Source: Oceanospirillum maris DSM 6286 | Lineage (GTDB): Bacteria > Pseudomonadota > Gammaproteobacteria > Pseudomonadales > Halomonadaceae | Length of the DNA stretch: 64,000 nt | Assembly: GCF_000422865.1 (NCBI RefSeq) | Contig: NZ_AUGW01000003.1 | Coordinates: 186,001-250,000 of the forward strand | Direction of reading: 5' to 3' | Shown here: positions 44,497 through 53,564 of the stretch, one piece after another | How the letters are laid out: each line of letters opens with the position of its first letter | How positions within the stretch are numbered: position 1 is the stretch's first letter | The notes under the pieces: generated by a model | What the model saw: only the letters and a program-made list of their open reading frames with translations | Database searches by the model: none | Told to the model about the DNA's origin: nothing | Position numbers and translations under genes: made by a program

Positions 44497-46302
44497 TTAG
44501 AGATCACACAGATCACGCATCGCCTCATGGGTACTCAAATAGATTTGACCAGGGGCGATGCGTTCTAAAAAGTGCGTTTGCCGGAACTGATCCATAACCG
44601 GCCCCTTCACATCCGAAAGATGTAACGTGATACCAGACTCACGCAGGTTCTCAATCATCATTTCAAGCGTTTCTAGAGCACTGGCATCAATAAAGCTAAT
44701 ACCGTTGCAGATTAAGACCAAATGCTGCAACTGAGGCTGCTCAGAGATAATTGCCATCACCTCATCTTCAATATAACGAGTGTTAGCAAAATAAAGGTTT
44801 TCATCAATGCGCAGTCCTAAACAGCAGGGATTAGTTTTCACCTCAAAACGCTTAACATTACGAAAGTGCTCACTGTTACCAACCCGTCCTACCACTGCAA
44901 TATGAGGTTTACTGGTACGTTGCAAAAGTAACCCCACAGACAGCACCATACCGGAGAGAAGTCCTATTTCAACACCAAAGACCAGTACCATTGCGAACGT
45001 TACCGCCAGTGTTAACGCATCTGCACGATTAAAGTTCCATGTGTTTTTAATACCGGAAAGATCAATCAATGGCAGCACCGCCATAATCACAATGACACCC
45101 AATACCGCCTTTGGCAGATAATAAAACCACGGTGTAAAGTAGAGTACCGTTAACGCCAAGCCAGACGCAGTAATCACAGAAGCTACTGTTGTTTGAGCAC
45201 CAGATGCATCATTCACCATTGATCGGCCAAAACCACCGGCAACAGGATAAGCCCCACTAAAAGCAGCACCTATATTGGCAAAACCTAAAGCGATCAGCTC
45301 TTTATTAGGTATGATACGTTCGCGGCGTTTACTGGCTAACGCCGTTCCAACAGAGACACTTTCTAAAAAACCGACTAAAGCAATCAGCAAGGCTGCAGGT
45401 AATAAGCTTACCCACCAATCTATCTCAAAAGGCAGTAGAGAAAACTGCGGTAATCCAGCAGGAATATCACCCACAATACTAACGCCATGCTCTGTATGAA
45501 GATCAAAAACCACAACAGACGCAACACCGGCTAAAATAGCAAACATGGGGCCTGCCTTCGCAAAGGAACCTGCTAATAACGGTGAGGCACCCCATTTTTT
45601 TAAGACATTTGCCAAATATGTCTTGCTGAACCACATAATAAAAAAGGCAACCAAGGCTATCGCCAAAGTAGCTGAGTTAAACGTCGGCAAGCTGAAATAA
45701 AGACCTTGTAACGTCTCATAAAATTGATGGCCCCGAGGAAACTCCAAGCCAAAAACATATTTCAACTGACTGAAAGCGATCATCAGAGCGGCGGCACTGG
45801 TAAAACCCGTAATCACCGAATGGCTGAGGAAATTAACTAAACGGCCTAACCTCAGCATAAACATCAACAACAAAATCATGCCAACCAACAACGCCAACAC
45901 CATGGCAGTGGTGATATAAAGATCTGTTCCCGGCTCTGCTGTTTGGGAGATCGCCTCCCCAACCATTAAAGAGGCAATAGCGACAGGGCCCACCGCAAGA
46001 CTGCGGCTGCTGCCTAAAAAGGCATAGATAAACAAAGGAATAATACCAGCATACAACCCCATTTCTGGCGGTAATCCGGCCAAAAAGGCATAAGCCATGC
46101 CTTGAGGAACCAGCATAATCGCAACAATAACACCGGCTAACGCATCGTTAATGAGAGTATCGCGACGGTATTGCGATAGCCAGCCTACAATAGGAAAGAG
46201 ACGCTGCAACTTATTAGGCTTGAAACTGTTGCTAGGTTTAAAACTTTTGGTGCTAAAGCTATCTGCTTTGGCCTTGTTCGACTTTGGAGCGGATGATGAC
46301 AT
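44497..46302 (-). CDS. SulP family inorganic anion transporter with STAS domain
   Basis: Inner-membrane transporter of sulfate or another anion such as bicarbonate or dicarboxylate. The 601-aa protein has a basic N-terminal tail, about 11-12 helices (GMAYAFLAGLPPEMGLYAGI, about 69-88, is the SulP signature; YPVAGGFGRSMVNDASGAQT at about 356-375) and a C-terminal STAS domain (about 480-600, FIDASALETLEMMIENLR). It is divergent from a persulfide-dioxygenase-like gene, which favours a sulfur-anion role, though substrate cannot be read from sequence. A 41-bp inverted repeat lies in front of it. Confidence 0.93.
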   Translation of the reverse strand: MSSSAPKSNKAKADSFSTKSFKPSNSFKPNKLQRLFPIVGWLSQYRRDTLINDALAGVIVAIMLVPQGMAYAFLAGLPPEMGLYAGIIPLFIYAFLGSSRSLAVGPVAIASLMVGEAISQTAEPGTDLYITTAMVLALLVGMILLLMFMLRLGRLVNFLSHSVITGFTSAAALMIAFSQLKYVFGLEFPRGHQFYETLQGLYFSLPTFNSATLAIALVAFFIMWFSKTYLANVLKKWGASPLLAGSFAKAGPMFAILAGVASVVVFDLHTEHGVSIVGDIPAGLPQFSLLPFEIDWWVSLLPAALLIALVGFLESVSVGTALASKRRERIIPNKELIALGFANIGAAFSGAYPVAGGFGRSMVNDASGAQTTVASVITASGLALTVLYFTPWFYYLPKAVLGVIVIMAVLPLIDLSGIKNTWNFNRADALTLAVTFAMVLVFGVEIGLLSGMVLSVGLLLQRTSKPHIAVVGRVGNSEHFRNVKRFEVKTNPCCLGLRIDENLYFANTRYIEDEVMAIISEQPQLQHLVLICNGISFIDASALETLEMMIENLRESGITLHLSDVKGPVMDQFRQTHFLERIAPGQIYLSTHEAMRDLCDL

Positions 46303-46330
46303 AGGAAAAAGCCTGATTATTAAAACTTTT

Positions 46331-46371
46331 TGGAATATTGTTATTATAAATCATTATATGCTAATATTCCA
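46331..46371. promoter_or_regulatory. Inverted repeat in the SulP/persulfide dioxygenase intergenic region
   Basis: TGGAATATT (46331-46339) and AATATTCCA (46363-46371) are perfect 9-bp inverted arms around an AT-rich 23-nt centre, 28 nt before the SulP start. The design resembles operators of ArsR-type persulfide sensors such as BigR, but no such regulator gene is in the window. Confidence 0.5.
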
Positions 46372-46511
46372 TTGAATCGCGCTTTCTGCCAAAAGATAAG
46401 CAAATAACAATACGGTCACAACTTAATCCTGTATCCGTCACCCGATCTGCCCCCAATCCCTCCCATACGAAGTTAAACAAGGCAGGGATAGCTGCTGAAA
46501 GGAGATTTTTT

Positions 46512-47372
46512 ATGAGCGCCCAAATCAAAGCTTTCTTCCATGAAACAACCTCAACTTTTACCTACGTGGTGCATGATGGGATAAACCCTGAATGCGCAAT
46601 TATTGATCCGGTTTTAGATTTTGATTATAAATCAGGTCGCACTAGCACTCAGTCTGCCGATTCAGTTATTCAGTGGATTAAAGACCAAGCATTGTGTTTA
46701 AGCTGGATTATGGAAACCCACGCCCATGCAGACCATATCAGTAGCGCCAAGTATATTCAGAATCAAATAGGTGGAAAAATTGTTATTGGCGAGCATATCA
46801 CGTTGGTTCAGGGTGTTTTTAAGAAAGTCTTCAACTACGGCGATGAGTTTATTGCCGACGGCCATCATTTCGATCATCTAATCGCTGAAAACGAAAGCTT
46901 TAAAATAGGCGAGCTTGAAGTCAACGTATTACATACACCGGGCCATACACCAGCCTGTATCACCTATGATATTGCCGGAAAACTGTTTGTTGGTGATACC
47001 TTGTTTATGCCTGATGTCGGCACAGCCCGTTGCGACTTTCCCGGTGGCGATGCACAAACCCTATATGATTCTATTCACCACCTACTAAGCTACCCCGATA
47101 ACACAGAGCTCTATATGTGTCATGACTATCCGCCACAAGGTCGTGAAATCTGCCATGTGTGTACCGTTGCGGAGCAGAAAGAGAGCAATATTCATGTTGG
47201 CAAGGGTGCCAGTAAAGCTGACTTCGTTGAAATGCGCTCAACCCGTGATGCCACCCTGGAGATGCCAAATCTAATTCTGCCATCTATTCAGATTAACATC
47301 CGTGCCGGTGAACTGCCGGATGCCGAGAACAACGGTGTTTCCTACCTGAAACTCCCCTTGAACCAATTTTAA
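46512..47372 (+). CDS. MBL-fold hydrolase, Blh/ETHE1-like persulfide dioxygenase family
   Basis: Predicted non-heme iron dioxygenase that oxidises glutathione persulfide in sulfide detoxification. The 286-aa protein has the MBL motif METHAHADHISSAKYIQ (about 73-89) and HTPGHTPACITYDI (about 141-154), and the later VGDTLFMPDVGTARCDFPGGDA (split, about 159-180). The GTARCDFPGG part is typical of persulfide dioxygenases rather than glyoxalase II. GGAG is 7-8 nt before the ATG. It is divergent from a SulP transporter; together they may handle sulfide-derived sulfur oxyanions. Confidence 0.88.
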   Translation: MSAQIKAFFHETTSTFTYVVHDGINPECAIIDPVLDFDYKSGRTSTQSADSVIQWIKDQALCLSWIMETHAHADHISSAKYIQNQIGGKIVIGEHITLVQGVFKKVFNYGDEFIADGHHFDHLIAENESFKIGELEVNVLHTPGHTPACITYDIAGKLFVGDTLFMPDVGTARCDFPGGDAQTLYDSIHHLLSYPDNTELYMCHDYPPQGREICHVCTVAEQKESNIHVGKGASKADFVEMRSTRDATLEMPNLILPSIQINIRAGELPDAENNGVSYLKLPLNQF

Positions 47373-47378
47373 GCCATT

Positions 47379-47433
47379 AAAAAACCCGCCTTTCCTTTGA
47401 TCGTTTACCGATCATCGAAAAGACGGGTTTTTT
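47379..47433. terminator. Bidirectional terminator between the persulfide dioxygenase gene and argG
   Basis: AAAAAACCCG at 47379-47388 pairs with CGGGTTTTTT at 47424-47433, with an inner partial stem containing GATCG/CGATC. It gives A/T-flanked hairpins on both strands between two convergent genes. Confidence 0.88.
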
Positions 47434-47475
47434 ATTTGATGAGCATAGAATCTAACTCATCAGGCCACAGTCAAC

Positions 47476-48696
47476 TTACAGCTGGCTACGACCTTTCTGA
47501 GCAGCAATGCGCATACGCAGTGCATTCAGTTTGATAAAGCCTTCTGCATCTTTCTGATCATAAGCACCGGCATCATCTTCAAAGGTTACAATATTGCTAT
47601 CGTACAGGCTGTCTTCAGACTGACGACCTACAACAATCACGTTACCTTTGTACAGTTTCACTCGAACGACACCATTTACGTATTCTTGAGAGTCATCGAT
47701 CATGGTCTGCAGCATCTTACGCTCAGCACTCCACCAGTAACCGTTGTAGATCAGCTCGGCGTATTTCGGCATGATGCTGTCTTTCAGATGCGCGGCTTCA
47801 CGATCCAAGGTGATTGATTCGATCGCGCGGTGCGCTTTCAAAATAACCGTGCCCCCTGGTGTTTCGTAGCAACCACGGGCTTTCATACCTACGTAGCGGT
47901 TTTCTACGATATCAACACGGCCAATACCGTTAGCACCAGCTACCTCATTCAGGTAAGTCAGTACGGTTGCAGGGCTCATCTCTTTATCGTCAATTGCAAC
48001 GATATCGCCCTTCTTGAAGGTCAGGTTTAAATAGGTCGCTTCATCTGGAGCTCGCTCTGGACTCACAGACCAACGCCACATATCTTCTTCTGGCTCCGCC
48101 ATTGGATCTTCCAGAATACCGCCTTCGTAGGAGATATGTAGAAGGTTAGCATCCATTGAGTATGGTGATTTTTTCTTACCAGAAGAGAAATCAACAGGGA
48201 TATTACGTTCTTCACAGTACTGCATCAGAGTATCACGAGACGTCAAATCCCACTCACGCCAAGGCGCGATCACTTTTACGCCAGGCTTCAGCGCGTAGGC
48301 ACCCATCTCAAAGCGTACTTGGTCGTTACCTTTACCCGTGGCACCGTGAGCAATCGCATCCGCACCGGTTTCATTCGCAATTTCGACCAAACGCTTAGCG
48401 ATCAAAGGTCGAGCGATAGACGTACCCAGTAGGTACTCACCTTCATAGATGGTGTTGGCACGGAACATAGGGAAAACGAAGTCACGTACATATTCTTCAC
48501 GCACGTCTTCGATGTAGATTTCTTTAACCCCTAGCGCCTCAGCCTTAGCACGGGCTGGCTCTACTTCTTCACCCTGACCTAGGTCAGCGGTAAAGGTCAC
48601 AACTTCGGCGTTATATTCGTCCTGTAACCAGCGCACGATTACAGAAGTATCCAGGCCACCAGAATAGGCCAGTACTACTTTTTTGATATCTGACAT
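47476..48696 (-). CDS. argG: Argininosuccinate synthase
   Basis: Condenses citrulline and aspartate with ATP in arginine synthesis. The 406-aa protein starts [18 protein letters not shown]. The ATP pyrophosphatase P-loop AYSGGLDTS is at 10-18, [12 protein letters not shown] at about 114-125 and the [13 protein letters not shown] region at about 175-187. GGAG lies 6-9 nt upstream. An in-frame start four codons earlier is less likely. The gene stands next to motY, as in Pseudomonas. An 18-bp palindrome lies 26 nt upstream. Confidence 0.98.
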   Translation of the reverse strand: MSDIKKVVLAYSGGLDTSVIVRWLQDEYNAEVVTFTADLGQGEEVEPARAKAEALGVKEIYIEDVREEYVRDFVFPMFRANTIYEGEYLLGTSIARPLIAKRLVEIANETGADAIAHGATGKGNDQVRFEMGAYALKPGVKVIAPWREWDLTSRDTLMQYCEERNIPVDFSSGKKKSPYSMDANLLHISYEGGILEDPMAEPEEDMWRWSVSPERAPDEATYLNLTFKKGDIVAIDDKEMSPATVLTYLNEVAGANGIGRVDIVENRYVGMKARGCYETPGGTVILKAHRAIESITLDREAAHLKDSIMPKYAELIYNGYWWSAERKMLQTMIDDSQEYVNGVVRVKLYKGNVIVVGRQSEDSLYDSNIVTFEDDAGAYDQKDAEGFIKLNALRMRIAAQKGRSQL

Positions 48697-48721
48697 TGGA
48701 TGCTCCACGCTGACTTAAATA

Positions 48722-48739
48722 ACCAGAGACCTCTCTGGT
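48722..48739 (-). promoter_or_regulatory. 18-bp palindrome in the argG leader
   Basis: ACCAGAGA-CC-TCTCTGGT, 26 nt before the argG start. It may be an operator or a small mRNA hairpin. It does not match the ArgR box. Confidence 0.35.
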
Positions 48740-48866
48740 ATTAATACTGTTGCTAGTATTCGTGTTTTAACGACGTAGTAATTGACTAGCAAAACAAAGA
48801 TAAACGGCCATCATTTAGATCACCGCTCAGGCGTTATATTTACCTGAAAATTCTGGGGGGTATTGT

Positions 48867-48908
48867 ATACGACTTACGAAAAAGATACGACTTACGAAAA
48901 AGATACGA
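48867..48908. repeat. 2.3 copies of an 18-nt tandem repeat between motY and argG
   Basis: Two perfect copies of ATACGACTTACGAAAAAG at 48867-48884 and 48885-48902, followed by ATACGA. It lies about 70 nt downstream of the motY stop on the minus strand. Confidence 0.9.
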
Positions 48909-48976
48909 TTTGAGATAAAGCACATAGAAAATTCAGGCCATCTCAAACCGTACGCTCTAACGCACTGACTAAAACT

Positions 48977-49936
48977 TTACTGAAGCTGGCCGTTAAACTC
49001 GCCACTATATTCATTAAGCGTATTAGGATCGCCAGGAGCCAAGCCTTCACGCTCTAAACGAATTGTCACACGGCGGTTCTTCGCGCGATTTGCTTTAGTC
49101 GTGTTAGGAACAATAGGATAGCGCTCACCGTGATAGCGTGCAGTGACCATTTTATCATCCAAGCCCACATCCAGCAGGTAATTCAGAACCGTGTCCGTAC
49201 GCTGCTTAGAAAGCTTACGGTTATCACGGCGGGAGCCATAACTATCCGAGTGGCCATCAAGGAACACGTATTTCACCGACGGGTCCGCTTTAATATAACG
49301 AACAATCAAGCTTAACCGTTCTTTGTCATCAGCGGTAATATCAAATCCGCCACCGGGAAATATCACTGTTGAGCGAGCGATCTGATCGAAATTCACCGGT
49401 AATAATTCACCACGACAAGCAATATAATCGAAATAAACCGGCTTAAAGTTGAGGGCGCTTAACGAACCTCGAACAGGAGCATAACGGCTGTCTCTTGGAG
49501 TTTGCATAAAGGTAGGGTTCAACCCTTGGGTCAAGGCCTCTATCATCAGGTGTGCTTGTTTAGAGCCTACACGCACACCTTCTTCACCAGCACCAACCCT
49601 TACCTTACCTAAGTCCAGAGGGGCATCTCCGGGCTTCCAGTTTGGCGGCAAAGCCATTAGGTCTGCTGCTCCTATCCGCAAGGGCTGCCCCAGCGGCTCT
49701 AAAAAGAATTTAAGGTCTTCGCCAGATCGATGGGTAAATCGAGCCATCCCCATATCTGGAATAGAATGCGTTAGTTCACAATAGAGCGGAGATGGCTCAG
49801 TAGCCCGCCATTCACTATTGCCAATACCTGCGCCATAATCAGCAGCCAAAAGGCTCGATGACAGCAACAAGCCTAAACCTAACGACAGGCCTTGTTTTCC
49901 TCGTGACGGTTTTACTGGCGACCGAGTCAGCGACAT
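48977..49936 (-). CDS. motY: Flagellar motor T-ring protein MotY
   Basis: Periplasmic protein that anchors stators of the flagellar motor in Vibrio and Pseudomonas. The 319-aa precursor has an export signal (LSLGLGLLLSSSLLAAD), an N-terminal MotY-specific domain (about 35-165; WRATEPSPLYCELTHSIP, then CxxC-spaced FDYIACRG) and a C-terminal OmpA-like peptidoglycan-binding domain (about 190-305; DGHSDSYGSRRDNRKLS, about 221-237). ATG at 49936 has AAGGAG 10 nt upstream. It is followed by argG and divergent from rnt, as in Pseudomonas. No other flagellar genes are in the window. Confidence 0.92.
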   Translation of the reverse strand: MSLTRSPVKPSRGKQGLSLGLGLLLSSSLLAADYGAGIGNSEWRATEPSPLYCELTHSIPDMGMARFTHRSGEDLKFFLEPLGQPLRIGAADLMALPPNWKPGDAPLDLGKVRVGAGEEGVRVGSKQAHLMIEALTQGLNPTFMQTPRDSRYAPVRGSLSALNFKPVYFDYIACRGELLPVNFDQIARSTVIFPGGGFDITADDKERLSLIVRYIKADPSVKYVFLDGHSDSYGSRRDNRKLSKQRTDTVLNYLLDVGLDDKMVTARYHGERYPIVPNTTKANRAKNRRVTIRLEREGLAPGDPNTLNEYSGEFNGQLQ

Positions 49937-50083
49937 CAGTGGCAATCTCCTTGATTTTTAAGAACTCTATTTTGCCCTCATCGGCCTACAAACTCAAAAC
50001 TTTAGCCTATAACTGTTAGATTGAATCAGTTACCATTTGAAAAAATACAACTTCGACCAAATTTGATTAGGGAGCAGAGGGTC

Positions 50084-50770
50084 TTGGATTCATTCACATC
50101 TGATACAGAGCACTATGGCGACAAACACCCAATGGCTAACCGTTTCCGAGGGTTCTTGCCTGTTGTTGTCGATGTAGAGACTGCGGGATTTAACGCAAAA
50201 ACTGATGCTCTGTTAGAGATTGCTGCCGTAACCCTGATGATGGATGAAGAGGGGTATCTACATCCATACAACACCTATTCTTTTCATGTAGAGCCCTTTG
50301 AAGGGGCGAACATTGAACAAGCCGCATTGGATTTCACTAAAATTGACCTTGAAAATCCGATTCGTAAAAGCATGGCAAAAAGCGAGCAACAGGCCTTAGG
50401 CGATGTGTTCAAACCCGTGCGTAAAGCATTAAAAGAGTTTGGCTGCACCCGTGCGGTACTCGTCGGCCACAATGCTAGCTTTGATCAGGGCTTCTTAAAC
50501 GCTGCCGTGGAACGCAGTGGTATTAAGCGTAATCCGTTCCATCCTTTTTCAAGCTTTGATACCGCAACACTCTCAGGCTTAGCTTATGGCCAAACGGTAC
50601 TCGCCAAAGCCTGTAAAGTTGCCGGTATCACATTTGATAACAGCCAAGCACACTCGGCGCGCTATGACACAGAAAAAACGGCAGAGCTGTTCTGTTCCAT
50701 TGTGAATCGCTGGAAAGAACTTGGAGGATGGGAGCTAGCGGCAGAAGAACAGCACCGCTTACGAGATTAA
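50084..50770 (+). CDS. rnt: Ribonuclease T
   Basis: 3'-5' exoribonuclease that trims tRNA and other stable RNA ends. The 228-aa product contains the DEDD residues in [18 protein letters not shown] (split), [14 protein letters not shown] and [15 protein letters not shown]. The start is not obvious: the internal ATG at 50132 gives [12 protein letters not shown] at 50084 with GGGAG 9 nt before it retains the acidic N-terminal leader ([16 protein letters not shown]) similar to that of Pseudomonas RNase T, so TTG is preferred. It is divergent from motY; the pyrC gene usually between them is absent. Confidence 0.93.
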   Translation: MDSFTSDTEHYGDKHPMANRFRGFLPVVVDVETAGFNAKTDALLEIAAVTLMMDEEGYLHPYNTYSFHVEPFEGANIEQAALDFTKIDLENPIRKSMAKSEQQALGDVFKPVRKALKEFGCTRAVLVGHNASFDQGFLNAAVERSGIKRNPFHPFSSFDTATLSGLAYGQTVLAKACKVAGITFDNSQAHSARYDTEKTAELFCSIVNRWKELGGWELAAEEQHRLRD

Positions 50771-50847
50771 GCGCCTAATCGTCTAAACTTTAACAACACG
50801 GCTGGTCATTACTATAAAAAATAGCCATATAAAAAGATATTTATAAA

Positions 50848-50890
50848 AAAACCGGCCACTTCAAAAATGGAATGAAGTGACCGGTTCTTT
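50848..50890. terminator. Bidirectional terminator between rnt and the peroxiredoxin gene
   Basis: ACCGG-C-CACTTCA (50851-50863) pairs with TGAAGTG-A-CCGGT (50873-50885), flanked by A6 on the left and TTCTTTT on the right. It lies between two convergent genes. Confidence 0.88.
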
Positions 50891-50922
50891 TATGGCCGAG
50901 AATTTAAGACTGATGTCTTAAA

Positions 50923-51525
50923 TTACAGCTTGTCGGCTTCACCGGTCAGGTAAGATGCAACACCTTCTGGAGATGCGGTCATACCTTTATCACCTTTGCT
51001 CCAGCCTGCAGGGCAAACTTCACCATGCTCTTCATGGAACTGTAGCGCGTCAACTAAACGGATCAGCTCATCCATGTTACGGCCTAGTGGCAGGTCGTTA
51101 ACGATTTGAGAACGAACATTACCTTCCAGGTCGATCAGGAAAGCACCACGGAATGCAACACCGCCATCAGCTTCAACATCATATGCTTGGCAGATGTCAT
51201 GTTTAACATCAGCAACCATAGTGTATTTAACAGGACCAATACCGCCATCATTGATCGCGGTGTTACGCCATGCGTTATGGGTAAACTGAGAATCGATAGA
51301 CACAGCGATAACTTCAACGCCACGGGCTTTAAACTCATCCATGCGATGATCTAGAGCGATCAGCTCAGATGGGCAAACAAATGTGAAATCCAGCGGGTAG
51401 AAGAAAACCAGACCGTATTTGCCTTTTAGCGCTTCAGTCAGATTGTAGTTATCAACGATTTCGCCAGTACCTAGTACCGCTGCTGCTGTAAAATCAGGAG
51501 CTTTCTTGCCAACCAATACGCCCAT
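50923..51525 (-). CDS. 2-Cys peroxiredoxin (AhpC/TSA family)
   Basis: Thiol peroxidase that reduces hydrogen peroxide and alkyl peroxides. The 200-aa protein has the peroxidatic cysteine in PLDFTFVCPSEL (Cys51) and the resolving cysteine in EEHGEVCPAGW (Cys171), so it is a typical 2-Cys Prx. ATG at 51525 has GGAG 7 nt upstream; an ATG two codons earlier is too close to that RBS. It lies downstream of grxD on the same strand, as in Pseudomonas, consistent with a redox cluster. Confidence 0.95.
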   Translation of the reverse strand: MGVLVGKKAPDFTAAAVLGTGEIVDNYNLTEALKGKYGLVFFYPLDFTFVCPSELIALDHRMDEFKARGVEVIAVSIDSQFTHNAWRNTAINDGGIGPVKYTMVADVKHDICQAYDVEADGGVAFRGAFLIDLEGNVRSQIVNDLPLGRNMDELIRLVDALQFHEEHGEVCPAGWSKGDKGMTASPEGVASYLTGEADKL

Positions 51526-51666
51526 TTTCATTCTCCAATTATTGAGTTATTTAACGGTGAAAAAATTCTGAAGCCCAAAAGCCGCAGAATTAAAAATACA
51601 TTATCGCCATAAGCTATAGGCAAAGATCAAATATTCAAGCTTCGCTTTTACTTACGGCTAAAGAAC

Positions 51667-51987
51667 TTAGGAAGCAACCGCTTCAGAGATCTGTGTTTTC
51701 AGCTCACCGGACTGGTACATTTCCATAATGATATCGCAGCCACCAACCAGCTCGCCTTTAATCCACAGCTGTGGGAATGTTGGCCAATTGGCATATTTAG
51801 GCAGCTCTGCTCGAATATCAGGATTGTCCAAGATATTAACAAAAGCGAATTTTTCTTCACAGGCCATCAATGCCTGCACCGCTTGAGAAGAGAAACCACA
51901 CTGTGGCATCTGTGGATTACCCTTCATATAAAGCAAAATAGGGTTGCTGGAAATTTGTTCTTTGATGGTGTCTAAAGTGCTGCTCAT
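51667..51987 (-). CDS. grxD: Monothiol glutaredoxin, Grx4 type
   Basis: CGFS-type glutaredoxin that binds and transfers 2Fe-2S clusters. The 106-aa protein carries CGFS at residues 30-33 in MPQCGFSSQAVQAL, and WPTFPQLWIKGELVGGCDI (about 68-86), the glutathione-binding and GGCD region. AAGGA lies 7 nt before the ATG. It stands 142 nt upstream of the peroxiredoxin gene on the same strand. Length and motifs match the single-domain family. Confidence 0.97.
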   Translation of the reverse strand: MSSTLDTIKEQISSNPILLYMKGNPQMPQCGFSSQAVQALMACEEKFAFVNILDNPDIRAELPKYANWPTFPQLWIKGELVGGCDIIMEMYQSGELKTQISEAVAS

Positions 51988-52218
51988 GTGCGTTCCTTAA
52001 AATCGGGGAAAAGCATTTCTGGTATTAACGTGTAACTCTACAGTATTAACCTACTAATAAGGTCAATTTTACCGTGCTTCATTTAAAAATGCAGCCACAA
52101 TAGACTTGATTCAAGTCAGAGACCTGTTTTTTTTATAAAACCAATCGTTTTTTAAAAATGCGACTTTATTGACAGCGACACATTTTGGCATTAGCTTTAC
52201 GCCTTTGGTCATCTTTCT

Positions 52219-52246
52219 CGGCAGCGCTTACGCTGCCGTTTTCTGT
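52219..52246 (+). terminator. Strong intrinsic terminator about 300 nt upstream of argF
   Basis: CGGCAGCG (52219-52226), loop CTTA, CGCTGCCG (52231-52238), then TTTTCTGTTTT. A perfect 8-bp GC-rich stem with a T-tract, but with no preceding plus-strand gene. It would end a small RNA or an abortive argF leader. Confidence 0.75.
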
Positions 52247-52259
52247 TTTAGGGCACAAT

Positions 52260-52331
52260 TTTTTTCGAGATTCTGTTTTCTTTGGATACATGTCTTCTTT
52301 AAGAGAGCTTTTTTCGAGATGGTGTTTTCTT
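52260..52331. repeat. Pair of 23-nt direct repeats in the argF leader region
   Basis: TTTTTTCGAGAT followed by TCTGTTTTCTT at 52260-52282, and TTTTTTCGAGAT followed by GGTGTTTTCTT at 52309-52331; 21 of 23 positions are identical, period 49. They lie between the terminator and argF. Confidence 0.8.
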
Positions 52332-52547
52332 CACGATAGAGATTCAACGCCAATATTTGTGACCATGCTTGCGCGACAAAATGGACGACCGAAAAATACA
52401 GCACCACTTCGGCTTTAGGGATAAATACTCCCCATTAGATTGATCAAGCAAGCATCGCCGAATAGAGATAATAAACTGAACCTGACTATTCTGGTGCTAC
52501 ATACTTTTCTGTGGCACCTGTGAACTCTATTATTGGAATTCGAGAAA

Positions 52548-53468
52548 ATGGCAAGACACTTTTTAACCTTACTGGACTTAACTCCAGAAGAACTCAACTA
52601 TGTTATTGAACGGGCGATCGTGATCAAAAAGGGCCTAAAAGCCGGTAAGATTTACGAACCTCTAAAAAACAAAGTTCTCGGTATGATTTTCGAAAAGTCA
52701 TCCACTCGAACCCGAGTATCTTTCGAAGCAGGCATGACTCAGTTTGGTGGTAGCGCTATTTTTCTATCCTCACGGGACACTCAGCTAGGCCGTGGCGAAC
52801 CTGTTGAAGACAGCGCCCGAGTACTATCTGAAATGGTTGATGCCGTGATGATCCGTACCTTTGATCATGCCACCGTTGAGCGTTTTGCTGAATACTCCAG
52901 TGTGCCCGTGATCAATGCCCTAACCGATGATTACCATCCGTGTCAGCTATTGGCTGACGTACAAACCTTTGTTGAGCTACGCGGTAGCATCCAAGGTAAA
53001 ACCGTCACCTGGGTTGGTGATGGCAATAATATGTGTAACTCGTACATTAACGCGGCCCGTCAGTTTGATTTCCAACTGAATATTGTTTGTCCAGAAGGTT
53101 TCGAGCCTCTGCCAGAGTTGATGGCCGCGAACAAAGAGCGTGTTCAACTGTTCCGTAAACCTGAAGAAGCAGTTGCAGGCACTCATCTGATTGTCACCGA
53201 CGTTTGGGCTTCTATGGGCCAAGAAGAAGAGCAAAAAGAGCGCGAAAAAGCCTTTGCAGGCTATCAAGTGACCACAGAAATGATGGACTTGGCAGCCAAA
53301 GACGCACTCTTTATGCACTGCTTACCGGCTCACCGTGGTGAAGAAGTCAGCGCAGAGCTGATGGATGATGAGCGTGCGGTTATCTGGCAGGAAGCAGGTA
53401 ATCGTCTTCATGCACAGAAAGCCTTGCTAGAATTCCTGATTCTGGGCAAAATTGAGAATAACTCTTAA
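52548..53468 (+). CDS. argF: Ornithine carbamoyltransferase
   Basis: Makes citrulline from ornithine and carbamoyl phosphate. The 306-aa protein starts [11 protein letters not shown], with GAG a few nt upstream; five additional upstream codons are possible. Carbamoyl-phosphate loop [10 protein letters not shown] at 51-60, HPCQLLAD at about 130-137 and [11 protein letters not shown] at about 262-272. A terminator follows at 53496. Its neighbours on this strand (an ABC ATPase) match the Pseudomonas order. Confidence 0.98.
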   Translation: MARHFLTLLDLTPEELNYVIERAIVIKKGLKAGKIYEPLKNKVLGMIFEKSSTRTRVSFEAGMTQFGGSAIFLSSRDTQLGRGEPVEDSARVLSEMVDAVMIRTFDHATVERFAEYSSVPVINALTDDYHPCQLLADVQTFVELRGSIQGKTVTWVGDGNNMCNSYINAARQFDFQLNIVCPEGFEPLPELMAANKERVQLFRKPEEAVAGTHLIVTDVWASMGQEEEQKEREKAFAGYQVTTEMMDLAAKDALFMHCLPAHRGEEVSAELMDDERAVIWQEAGNRLHAQKALLEFLILGKIENNS

Positions 53469-53495
53469 TTAGCTTTTTTAGGCAGAATAATAAAG

Positions 53496-53525
53496 AGCCC
53501 GAAAGTACCCTTTCGGGCTTTTTTA
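53496..53525 (+). terminator. Intrinsic terminator of argF
   Basis: AGCCCGAAAG (53496-53505), loop TACC, CTTTCGGGCT (53510-53519), then TTTTTT. A perfect 10-bp stem. Confidence 0.95.
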
Positions 53526-53564
53526 TTCATATATCTGCCGCCCCGCCCATGTAAGGATCTCCGA

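Larger units (their letters stand above)
51988..52547. other. Intergenic region between grxD and argF
   Basis: 560 nt without a credible gene. It contains a perfect TTGACA (52169-52174) with a weak TAGCTT -10 at 17-nt spacing, a strong plus-strand terminator at 52219-52246, and two 23-nt direct repeats (52260-52282, 52309-52331). The next 200 nt lead to the argF start. A 77-codon open frame at 52185-52418 is judged non-coding. No ArgR box was recognised. The region could hold a short terminated transcript upstream of argF. Confidence 0.6.

Noticed and set aside
52185-52418. 77-codon open frame upstream of argF
   Set aside because: TTG start without RBS, runs through a strong terminator hairpin and repeats, and the composition is not protein-like.
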